Part shown: piece by piece, positions 55,345 through 64,000 of the stretch
Layout of the letters: every line of letters starts with the position of its first letter
Numbering within the stretch: the stretch's first letter is position 1
Assembly (NCBI GenBank): GCA_964016985.1
Contig: OZ024835.1
Span: forward strand, 63,944,828 to 64,008,827
Reading direction: 5' to 3'
DNA from: Anodontia alba
Taxonomy: Eukaryota > Mollusca > Bivalvia > Lucinida > Lucinidae
DNA length: 64,000 bases
Notes under the pieces: model-generated
What the model was told of the DNA's origin: nothing
The model's input: the letters and a program-made list of their open reading frames with translations, nothing else
Database searches by the model: none
Made by a program: the position numbers and the translations under genes

Positions 55345-55895
55345 TAATCGTCAACGTCAGAAACGTATCTTCGGACATTTGCGCCCAGAGAAGATTCAGA
55401 TCAGCCTGCACATTCGCGCAGTCTGATCAGAATCTTCACTAGACGCATTTTGGATAGCCAAGGATGCATGGGAAGTGACTTCATACGGAAACCGGACTCT
55501 AATCTGACTGCGCACATGCACAGGCTGATTTGAGTCTCATTGAGTACATATGTCAGAAGGTACGCATCACGAAAAATACACCTATATATTTTTGACCCCC
55601 TTAAACCCCACTTTTATATAGGAAGGGGTATTCATTATTTTTCTTATTTCTGCTCAAAACATAGATTGTGGGTACTCGTTAGAACCGCCTCATCGCTCTG
55701 CTCAAAACATAGATTGTGGGTACTCGTTAGAACCGCCTCGATGAGGCGGTTCTAACGAGTACCCACAATCTATGTTTTGAGCAGAATTATGAAAAATATC
55801 CGAATTTTTTATCTGAAAAATTTTCATTTTTTGGTGGTAAATTTTTCAGTATATTTGAATAGGCTTGTTTTCGTAATGGTTTTCTCACGTTGCAG
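55345..55895. mobile_element. O element split by A element copy 11
   Basis: O: GTCAACGTCAGAAACGTATC ... TGTCAGAAGGTACG, then A (55565-55878), then GTTTTCTCACGTTGCAG. The A copy has the first hairpin arm duplicated (GCTCAAAACATAGATTGTGG twice). Confidence 0.8.
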
Positions 55896-56185
55896 TTCAT
55901 ATATTTTGGGGTAAAAATGGGGGTACTCATCACATAGGCTTGTTAATAGGATATCGAAATATTTTGCTCGTTAGAGTACAATTATTTTATCAATTCGTAT
56001 CTCGTATTTACTCCCTGTAGACTGTGCCCTGGACTGCGTTCAGAAACACTCGCGGTCGTTTTTGCCCGTTTTTGTTTAGCCATAGGTAACTTGAAGTTGG
56101 ATTAAAGAGGATCATGATATTTCTGAACGCAGGTCTGGACTGATAGTTGCAAAAGAATTTTTTTTACTAGCAATCTTGAAACTGA
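55896..56185. other. No feature seen
   Basis: Contains inverted 'ctgcgttcagaaacactcgcgg'/'ttctgaacgcag' ends (about 56035-56130), a possible small 95-bp element. Confidence 0.4.
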
Positions 56186-56543
56186 TTAACTTTTACCATT
56201 CTCTGGGCATATTGAGCAGACGATAAATCGATGATATTTTTTCTTATTTTTCTAAGAAAATAGGTTTTGACATTTCATACAACGTGTATCCTTGGGAGAT
56301 AATTTGCATGAATTGTCAAAGACTATTTTCTGAGAAAAAACGAAAAATAACATATTAAAATATTTTCATTTCTTATTTTTCTCAGAAAAAAAGGCTTTGG
56401 CATTTCATGTAAGCTGTCTATTTAGGAGATAATTTGCTACGGAGACAATTTTTATGAAGTGCCAAAGCCTATTTTCTGAGAAAAAGAAGAAAAAATATTT
56501 CAAAGTGTCGTGTGCTGAAATTATTACCCAACATGCTAAGTTA
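56186..56543. mobile_element. G element with duplicated inner hairpin
   Basis: TTAACTTTTACCATTCTCTG ... ACCCAACATGCTAAGTTA; 'ttcttatttttct..gaaaa.aggctttgacatttcat' present twice. Confidence 0.7.
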
Positions 56544-56796
56544 CTGAACTTGCTCTTCTAAGAAAGGTAAAAGTCTCCCATGGCCAACATATTAATAATT
56601 TATGGTCAAGTAATTTTCTTGTATATGGTGTTAATTGCATTCATAGAATTTTTCATTGTGATTCTTTATTGTTGTTCATCGATATGGTACCCTTGTGTAT
56701 CACCGGAGCCGCGTCATACTAACAGGGTACCAGCGCATGACCTTCCTTATTATTTGTGACACTCCCCCCTCCCCCTCACCATTGATTCTCTTTTTT

Positions 56797-57235
56797 ATAC
56801 CCCGCCACACGACAGTGGTGGGGTATTGTGGTTTCGCGTTGGACGTCCGTGTGTCCGTCCGCCCGTCAGTCAGTCGTACGTACGTCCGTCCGTATTTCGA
56901 TTCCGGATGATAACTTGAGTAAACATCAATGGATTTTTACCAAACTTGGTATGTGCATTAATATTGTGGAGATCTGGTTTGGAATTGGGCAAATTTCGTC
57001 AAATTTGGACGGAGGTTTTTGCCCGAGACATGCCCATATTTTCGTTTCCGGAAGATAAAGAGTACAGACTGATTAAATGTCAAGGGATTTTAACCAAACT
57101 TGGTACATGCATTGATATGGAGGAGATCTGGTTTGGGATTGCCGATGGGCAAATTTCGTCAATGTTTGACAGAGTTATCTGCCCGCGACACGATAATGGC
57201 GGAGTATTAAACGTTTTCATTTTTACTGTATAAAT
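56797..57235 (+). repeat. Dispersed repeat R (CCCCGCCAC...CGTCCGTC type)
   Basis: ATACCCCGCCACACGACAGT, then GTCCGT-rich sequence, then two similar blocks 'accaaacttggta(t/c)...gagatctggtttgg..attg' (about 56938 and 57090). I recall comparable text in many bivalve and other invertebrate genomes (unverified); mechanism unknown. ORFs 56695-57233 are within it. Confidence 0.6.
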
Positions 57236-57543
57236 AGGAGAATCGAGATAGATGTCTGAATTCTTAAATAAATGTAGCCATTGTTTTTATGGTTGTGTTA
57301 GAAAGCTCACGGAAATAAGTTCTGAAGTAATTTTGTTTAATTAAACGCCTACTGAAAAGGGGCGGAGCCTGGCTTCGTGCAAGCACATTAGAGAGGGGTT
57401 CCGGAGTTGCAAGCGTTTACCATAACGTTCTAATTATGAATAAAAGCAGACAACCTGTAAGAGTAAATACGATAACGTGCACATCTTGTTCACTGAGGAT
57501 GACGAGAGTAGACAAAATAATTGTTGCGGATTTCCAATGTTTA
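57236..57543. other. No feature seen
   Basis: Unassigned. Confidence 0.4.
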
Positions 57544-57820
57544 CATTACGAAAACACGCCTATTCAAATATATTGAAAATTTCACCACCAAAAACTGAAA
57601 ATTTTCAGATAAAAATTCTGATGTTTTTCATATTTCTGCTCAAAACATAGATTGTGGGTACTCTTTAGAACCGCCTCGGCGAGGTGGTTCTAACGAGTAC
57701 CCACAATCTATGTTTTGAGCAGAAATAAGAAAAATAATATATATCCCTGTAAACCCCTGTTTTGCAATATAAAAGTGGGGTTTAAGAGGGTAAACATTAT
57801 ATAGGCATGTTTTCTTGACG
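57544..57820. mobile_element. A element copy 12
   Basis: CATTACGAAAACACGCCTAT ... ATAGGCATGTTTTCTTGACG; complete central hairpin. Confidence 0.85.
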
Positions 57821-58279
57821 GTTCAATTAAACTTATCAGCGATCGATTGTTTACAACACTTTTCGCACGAGTAAAAATAGCCATCACTAACACCGTATAT
57901 ACTCTTAGTATACGGACAGACAGTCCTGTGTAAATAATGTAGACCCTGATCGGACACCACAGAAAGCAGCGTATGATCAGGATCTGCACTGTTTGCCACT
58001 CATCTAGCTATCGTTTAGACATATCAACGGATAGTAAGATTGACGTATTCAAATTTAAGACAATTATGGCAAGGAGTTAAGGTGCTCGAATAAGTGTTGG
58101 GAATCGGAGAGAAAATCACAATCGATTATCGGTAAAGGAGAACCGATTGATTATGGTTTGTACGATCGGATATCCCATAACTGGCGTCCAATAATAGGTA
58201 ATGTTAGCATATGGGTTTTAGATTTCAGTGTAACTTAAAATGCAACAACATATAACAGCCAAACTAGCTTAATTTAAGA

Positions 58280-58560
58280 CATCACGAAAACACGCCTATA
58301 TAATTTTGACCCCCTTAAACCCCACTTTTATATAGTAAAACTGGGGTTTACAGGGGTATACATTATTTTTCTTATTTCTGCTCAAAAACATAGATTGTGG
58401 GTACTCGTTAGAACCGCCTCGCCGAGGCGGTTCTAACGAGTACCCACAATCTATGTTTTGAGCAGAAATATGAAAAATATCAGATTTTTTTTTATCGGAA
58501 AATTTCCCTTTTTTGGTTGTAAAGTTTTCAGTATATTTGAATAGGCGTGTTTTCGTAATG
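58280..58560. mobile_element. A element copy 13, nearly consensus
   Basis: CATCACGAAAACACGCCTAT ... AATAGGCGTGTTTTCGTAATG; perfect central palindrome GTACTCGTTAGAACCGCCTC-G-complement. Confidence 0.9.
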
Positions 58561-58626
58561 TACAGTTTGTTTCAAGACAAAAAGATACTTGCAGCCTTGT
58601 TTCTAGTCAACGAGTCATTCATAATT

Positions 58627-58774
<148 letters not shown>

Positions 58775-58932
58775 ACCTTTGGTCCACATTTCTAAAAATA
58801 GAATTTCAAATAATCGATAGTAAAAAAAATCAATCGATAGCTGCCGATAATAGGCCATCCGATTAGTTTTCGATTATTTCGATTAATCGGCAGAACACTA
58901 GTCCGAATACTTAGGGTATATACAGTACGATT

Positions 58933-59147
58933 GACATAACCCTGTCAGTCCGGCAGACCAAAACAGATACATGTGCAAACAGTGTAGATCCAGATGAGAC
59001 GGCTCGAAACGAGCCGTCCCATCTGGATCTACACTGTTTGCCATTCTGCTTTAGAGTTTAGACTAAAACCGCTATTTTCATCAATGGGCTTGTCGAAATT
59101 AAGGGTCGGAAGAGTCCATTTCAGATATTCAGGGGTACAAGGATTAA
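58933..59147. mobile_element. PB-D element, inverted relative to 27028
   Basis: 'ataaccctgtcagtccggcag' at left, TTCAGGGGTACAAGGATTAA at right; perfect hairpin AGATGAGACGGCTCGAAACG.... Confidence 0.7.
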
Positions 59148-59390
59148 ACTGAAAGTTTGAAGAATTTCATTGACTAAACCGGAACACTTATGTATTCGAT
59201 TCGCAATGAATTCCTTGTGATAATGACGTTCTAAGCGAGTGAGAAATTTCAAAGGCTTTAATGTGTTCTGATTTATTGTCTGTGTAGATTGAAGCAAAAG
59301 CTCTCTGTTGCTCGAGGGAACCTTATTACTGATATATTTATTTTTTACATCCTACTTATGCTCCTGATGTTTGCAGTTTTACAAAATAGT
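59148..59390. other. No feature seen
   Basis: Unassigned. Confidence 0.4.
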
Positions 59391-59605
59391 TTAACACTTA
59401 GCATGCTGTGAAAAAAAACCTGCAGATGACATTTTTGAAATATTTTTTTATTTTTCTTGTAAAATAGGGGTTGACATTTCTAGCAAATTTTCTCCTTAGG
59501 AGACAATTTGCATGAAGTGTCAGATCCTATTTTCTAGGAAAAATAAGAAAAAAAATATCATCAGTTGTCGTCTGCTGAATTTGCCCATAGCATGGTAAGT
59601 GTTAA
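59391..59605. mobile_element. G element, intact
   Basis: TTAACACTTAGCATGCTGTG ... GCATGGTAAGTGTTAA, TTAA at both edges; hairpin GACATTTCTAGCAAATTTTC.... Confidence 0.75.
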
Positions 59606-59669
59606 TACAAGACAGTTTAGTAAGACAGATGCCACTAGAGAGAAATACCATCAAAGTAAAAGGAACCCA

Positions 59670-59774
59670 CCCAGCCAGCATTCTTTATAAATCTATAGCG
59701 GGCCGTTATCGGCCCATCAGCTACCCTGACGGACCGATAACGGCCCGCTTTAGATTTATAAAATGCTTACTGGG
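59670..59774. mobile_element. J palindrome copy 3
   Basis: 105 bp, CCCAGCCAGCATTC ... AAATGCTTACTGGG; arms ATAGCGGGCCGTTATCGGCC. Confidence 0.85.
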
Positions 59775-59806
59775 TACAAATGTATGTTCCGTATTTACCC
59801 AAGGTA

Positions 59807-60163
59807 CAGTCGAACCTCAGTGGCTCAAACATCTTTAGGACCATGTAAGTTTGTTCTAGACATGGGTAATTCGAGCCACTGAGAGTTAATCAGGAGGCAA
59901 ATGGGTATAATTTAGAGATGCCTTTTCGATCTTCTATAAAATAATGGTATGTTAAGTGTACTCATTAGAATCGCCTCGATTCTAATGAGTACTAACAACA
60001 TACATTTGCATGATAGTTAAGAATAAGAAAAAAACCCTTAAAATATTGCCAAATATTTGATTTTTTGAGCTACCGGAAAAAATTCCCAGGGTCTCAAAAA
60101 CGAGTCCGATTCAGCCATAGTTAACGAGCCATCCATGTGTTCGAATCATTAAAGGTTTACTTT
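59807..60163. mobile_element. B element
   Basis: TA-CAGTCGAACCTCAGTGGCTC; shortened central hairpin TAGAATCGCCTCGATTCTA; distal end decayed near 60163. Confidence 0.75.
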
Positions 60164-60560
60164 ATTTGAATAGACAGACCCGAGCAAACAATGTAAACCC
60201 AGATCAGACACCGCAAAATACACTGTCTACACTGTTTGCCATCGATTCAGCAACACTTGAGATAATTTACATGAAATTAACAAAACCCCTTTTCTGGGAA
60301 AAGTAAGAAAAAAATATCCCAGTATAGCATCTGCAGAAAGTTTCACTCATGGTGCTAAGCGTTAACAGAAATGCGAAATAAAATTAGAATCCCGCATTTT
60401 AGCCCTAATTTGACGTTTTGGGGTTACATTTGACACAAAATAATGCAAAAAAAAAAAAAAAAAAAAAAACAACAACATTTTTCCATTTTTTTTTATTTAA
60501 TATAGGCCTTTAATGATATATGGTCATGACTTTGCGATGTCTAAGTTGAGTAAAACGATT
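60164..60560. repeat. E and G remnants, A-run
   Basis: E hairpin about 60180-60245; half a G element to GTGCTAAGCGTTAA (about 60364); A-run about 60447-60469. Confidence 0.5.
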
Positions 60561-60564
60561 ACTC

Positions 60565-60810
60565 GTTTTATAAGGATCTAACGCGGAGTATTACACCATA
60601 ACCTCTTTATAACGCTATTGTTGGAGTTTATAGCAAAAATCGTGTTAGTTAAACAACCGTGTTATATCCAAACAAAAATGTACAGATTATATTGAAAAAT
60701 TTTCAATATAATCTATACATTTTTGGGAGTCATCTTTGAACCGTGTTATACCCAAAACCGTGTTATAACGAACCGAGTTATAAAGATCTAACGCGGAGTA
60801 TTACATGTAT
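60565..60810. mobile_element. Small hairpin element flanked by a direct repeat
   Basis: ATAACCTCTTTATAACGC at left and GTTATAACGAACCGAGTTATA at right, inner hairpin ATGTACAGATTATATTGAAA.... GATCTAACGCGGAGTATTAC occurs on both sides (60576 and 60787). Related to the 22430 intron fragment. Confidence 0.6.
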
Positions 60811-60929
60811 TTTGATTTTTTTACAGGAAAGTTTATTGAACACCGGTGCAGTCAGGTCATTTACTAGATGTAGAATACATTGATCATATAACTGCTCGTA
60901 TTTATTCATCGATAGGGAGTGTTTCACTT

Positions 60930-61030
60930 TAGGAAGACAGAAAGAAAGACGGGCGGACGGAAGGATGGGTGGTTGGGTGGGTGGGAGGGTGAATGGATGG
61001 ATGGATGGATAGATCGATAGATAGATAGCT
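60930..61030. repeat. Compound tetranucleotide run
   Basis: GACG, GGTG, GGAT and GATA units in succession immediately upstream of the SINE. Confidence 0.8.
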
Positions 61031-61036
61031 AGATAG

Positions 61037-61345
61037 ATGGCCTCGGTGGCTCAGTTGGATGCGCCGTCCGACTGGAGACCAGGAGGTCGCGGGTTCAACC
61101 CCCGCCGAGGTCTGCAACATTCTTTCGTGGAGATTGATCATGAAATATTTTCTACGGTCATTCTCTCCCTTCCGCTGATTCAAGAAGGGCAGATGTCAGT
61201 TTCTGGCGAAAGAATGTGCACAATACTGGTTAACCGCTTAGAGGACTAAGCCTGCCCAGTAAACGTGTGGTTAGGTAAACTGACCGCGCTCGACATGACC
61301 CCATTGGGTTGACTGGGCTGTAAAACCGCAACACAAACAAACAAA
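61037..61345 (+). mobile_element. tRNA-headed SINE, complete
   Basis: The head GGCCTCGGTGGCTCAGTTGG ... CGGGTTCAACCCCCGCCGAG folds as a tRNA-like cloverleaf with a 7-bp acceptor stem. The body GATTGATCATGAAATATTTT, TGATTCAAGAAGGGCAG and tail GGGTTGACTGGGCTGTAAAA are shared with 15640 and 11560. It ends in (CAAA)n. It is called a SINE, not a functional tRNA, because of the body. Confidence 0.8.
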
Positions 61346-61414
61346 CAAAATAGCTAGACAGATGGGTGGGTGGCTGGGTAGGCAGGCAGGCAGGCAGACA
61401 GAGAGAGAGAGAGA

Positions 61415-61467
<53 letters not shown>

Positions 61468-61627
61468 GGACTGACGAACGGACGGACGGATAGATAGATA
61501 GATAGATAGATAGAATGTGCACAATACTGGTTAACCGCTTAGAGGACTAAGCCTGCCCAGTAAATGTGTGGTTAGGTAAACTGACCGCGCTCGACATGAC
61601 CCCATTGGGTTGACTGGGCCGTTAAAC

Positions 61628-61719
<92 letters not shown>

Positions 61720-61775
61720 CGGACGGACGGACGGATGGATGGATGAATGGAAGGATGATAGATAGATAGATAGAT

Positions 61776-61863
<88 letters not shown>

Positions 61864-61868
61864 CAAAC

Positions 61869-61962
<94 letters not shown>
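61346..61962. repeat. Duplicated SINE tail embedded in GA and GATA arrays
   Basis: 61514-61626 repeats 61213-61325 almost exactly (GAATGTGCACAATACTGGTT ... TGACTGGGC). Around it are (GGCA), (GA)n 61398-61465, (GACG) and (GATA)n; the main GATA array is 61629-61962 with GGAC/GGAT interruptions. Confidence 0.9.
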
Positions 61963-61963
<1 letters not shown>

Positions 61964-62600
61964 CGTGTGCATGCGCACAGTCGTTGAACATGCGCTTTTT
62001 GCGTATGCCTGTGGAGAGGTTTTTAGAGGTCCTATCGGAGTAGGCGTAGTTTGTTTTGATCATTTACACCGTCCAAATATAGTTTGAAGGAACTGCGCAT
62101 GCTCAGACGAGACTGCGCGCATGCGCTGTTCCTGTATTACTGAGGATAGATTTTGATGCAGTTTATACAGTATAATGTCACTTGCTAAAAGACGTCTTTC
62201 TATGTTGAGTAATTAGACCCAAGAGAATTCCCTCCTGTTGCCAACAAAACGTCAATAGAACATGATATGCCAAGTATAATTTTCTTAAAAGGCACATTAA
62301 ACTTGTTTTTTCTTCTCTCTGCGATTTTTCGAGCAATTATAAGGTTTTCAAGAGAGAAGGAAAAAATGACACCTTTAAAAATTTAAAATGTTGTACAAAT
62401 ATCTACATTATTTCAGAAAAAAAAAAAGTCGGTAGATTGCAACCTCAGTGGATCCATCCATTATCGAACCCGGAAATGAAACAAAGATTAGTTTCATTTT
62501 TCGTGTTAAAACTTACTTTTGAAGTTGATATAGAGGCTTTATATGGAAATATTTATGTCACATGTATTTGTTTTTCAGAAACTTTTTGTTTCAGTAATAT
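61963..62600. other. No recognised repeat or gene
   Basis: Includes inverted GAACTGCGCATGCTCAGACG-like pieces (about 62088-62130) and 'ttcttctctctgcg.../...agagagaagg' (about 62310-62360). No exon. Confidence 0.4.
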
Positions 62601-62762
62601 TAAATAAAAATCTAAAGGGTTGCCTTAAGAAACAAAGAACACACAAAAGAACGAAAATCGGAGACTCGGTTTTATTAAGTCTCTTCATGTAAAGCTATCT
62701 AGTTTGCCAGGTTGTACACGCCTCCAAACATCGGCTTAAGCTTGATTCCATTTTTTACAAGA
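62601..62762 (+). repeat. N dispersed repeat
   Basis: AAAAATCTAAAGGGTTGCCT, ACGAAAATCGGAGACTCGGT and AAGTCTCTTCATG as in the copies at 6380, 12080 and 32990. Confidence 0.55.
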
Positions 62763-62820
62763 TGTTTTCGTACTTAAGCTTTCAGACTTATTTAGATATT
62801 GTAAATGTTAGGGAGTATAG

Positions 62821-63273
62821 AACTGCCGAGGCGGTTCTAACGAGTACCCACAATCTATGTTTTGAACAGAAATATGAAAAATATCAGTTTTATATCCGAA
62901 AATTTTCAGTTTTTGGAGGTGAAATTTTCTATATACAGTCGACTCTCGCTATCTCGAATTCCACGGGACTTTCTGAAATAGTTCGTGATATCCGTACTTC
63001 GACATATCAGATTTGCAGAATTGAGGAAAAACTAATTCGATTAACAACATTTAACAAATATATGTGTAATTGGACTCTTGAAGTTAGAGATATATTAAAA
63101 ATATTGTGGAAAAGAGGAGAAATTGCTCCTTAGGACAATATTTTTTACATGTTGTTAGATTTTCATGTTAAGGCGGGGACCAGATTTTCACTTCGAGATA
63201 AGCGGTTATTCGAGATAAGCGAGGTCGAGATAACGAGAGTCAACTGTATTTGAATAGGCGTATTTTCGTAATG
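62821..63273. mobile_element. A element copy 14, truncated, with D element inserted
   Basis: Starts inside the central hairpin (GCCGAGGCGGTTCTAACGAG) and ends AATAGGCGTATTTTCGTAATG. D occupies 62936-63246: TA-CAGTCGACTCTCGCTATCTC ... GAGATAACGAGAGTCAACTG-TA, a clean TA duplication. Confidence 0.85.
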
Positions 63274-63389
63274 GAAAACGTCTTATCAGAAACAATGAAA
63301 AAATATGAGTGTATAAGCTGTTTTATCCTTGATCCTTGTCTTCTGTTTTGTTTCTGCAAGACAGGGTCGTGGGGACCTATCCAAGTGTA

Positions 63390-63732
63390 CAATCAACCCT
63401 CTTTATACCGACACTCGATACAACGACAAAATTCGTTATAATGCCAAATTGAATGCCATGAAACTTTCGCTCAAGAGGTAACAGATAATAAAAAATTATG
63501 CAAGAATATTGCATTAAAATTTCAAGCAACATCTGTTTTGAATATTTGTTAGAATCGCCTCAGTGAGGCGATTCTAACAAATATCCAAAATATATGTTCT
63601 ATGAGGAAATAAGAATAAAACAAGGTCTTTCTTACATATCATTCTGTCCATAAGGATTCTTTACAACAGCAAATTCATTTTAATGGCAACATCTTTGGGA
63701 ACAAATGCTGTCGTTGTAACGAGGGTTCACTG
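63390..63732. mobile_element. C element
   Basis: TA-CAATCAACCCTCTTTATACC ... GTAACGAGGGTTCACTG-TA with hairpin ATTTGTTAGAATCGCCTCAG.... Confidence 0.8.
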
Positions 63733-64000
63733 TATATACTGAAAGGAAAGAATTTGCTCCTAGAGGGTTTAATAGCCACGTATTTAAAGGACCATTGAAT
63801 TTTGCAATGTAATAATGAGTACCGGTCATTAGATAGTAGATCTGTGTTATGTATTTTGTCGTATTAGCGATATCGGTATACATAGCACATACTTCATATC
63901 GAGGGTTGAGCGCAAGACTATGGTAACTCAAACATATTTTTGAAACCCTTGTTTAGGGGCAACTTGGACCCCTTTGTAAACAATGCAAATTTAGGTGCCA
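63733..64000. other. No feature seen
   Basis: A short Q-like piece (GAAAGGAAAGAATTTGCTCC) at about 63741, otherwise unassigned to the end of the window. Confidence 0.4.

Noticed and set aside
56695..57233. Overlapping plus frames with RPSVRPS-like strings
   Set aside because: They lie in a dispersed repeat rich in GTCC units.
61037..61110. Functional tRNA gene
   Set aside because: The cloverleaf is continuous with a SINE body and tail shared by other copies in the window.
61531..62063. Ser/Tyr/Leu/Ile repeat frames
   Set aside because: They are translations of GATA repeats on the minus strand.

Overview
This looks like nuclear DNA from a bivalve mollusc (inference). The window is AT-rich and intron-rich, has no operons and no long real ORFs, and is packed with hundreds-of-bp terminal-inverted-repeat elements, tRNA-derived SINEs and microsatellites. 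The few recognisable exons are animal genes: an MPV17-family membrane protein, a smooth/non-muscle type myosin regulatory light chain, and a peptide precursor that looks like a molluscan achatin-type neuropeptide. No bacterial, viral or organellar genes were seen. GENES. (1) 4420-4492, minus: first coding exon of an MPV17-like gene, which runs out of the left edge. (2) 21691-24889, plus: a complete three-coding-exon gene for a 204-residue myosin regulatory light chain with the usual phospho-site and EF-hand, plus an unusual 30-odd residue Pro/Glu-rich tail ending in a PDZ-ligand-like sequence. A possible noncoding first exon ends at 18328. (3) 33759-32334, minus: a two-coding-exon gene for a 114-residue secreted precursor: signal peptide, eight cysteines, then tetrapeptides GSWD, GSWD and GSWN separated by Lys-Arg. 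The exons join in frame at good splice sites, and a decayed copy of the end of the first exon, donor included, sits in the intron. Weaker candidates are a C-terminal membrane-anchor exon (8200-8326, minus), a 49-codon fragment (44136-44285, minus) and a 44-codon ORF resembling an Orange domain (47621-47755, plus). REPEATS. Most of the rest belongs to nonautonomous DNA-transposon families, named here by letters of my own. TTAA-flanked piggyBac-like families: F, G, H, PB-D. TA-flanked pogo-like families with CAGT ends: B, C, D. Others with TA-like flanks: L, E. hAT-like: T and U (T1 has an 8-bp target duplication). Unassigned: A (CATNACGAAAACACGCCTAT ends, about 280 bp, about 14 copies), I, J, K, M, O, Q, S, V, W, X, Y. 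Many are nested, which gives an insertion order. Families with unrelated ends share the same central hairpins. One L element has grown an internal 63-bp minisatellite of about 26 units (37440-39050). A large, old inverted repeat spans about 9.4-17.1 kb. LAYOUT. 0-4.4 kb: MPV17 intron 1 with F, M and S elements and a SINE. 4.4-9.4 kb: MPV17 start, X/A nest, dispersed repeats, candidate membrane-anchor exon. 9.4-17.1 kb: large inverted repeat with a hAT element in its loop. 17.1-25.1 kb: myosin light chain gene. 25-32 kb: W, H, G, A and E elements. 32-34 kb: neuropeptide gene. 34-39.4 kb: B, L, G elements and the minisatellite. 39.4-64 kb: repeats, tetranucleotide arrays and SINEs. All coordinates of repeats are by eye; exon coordinates are base-exact unless stated.
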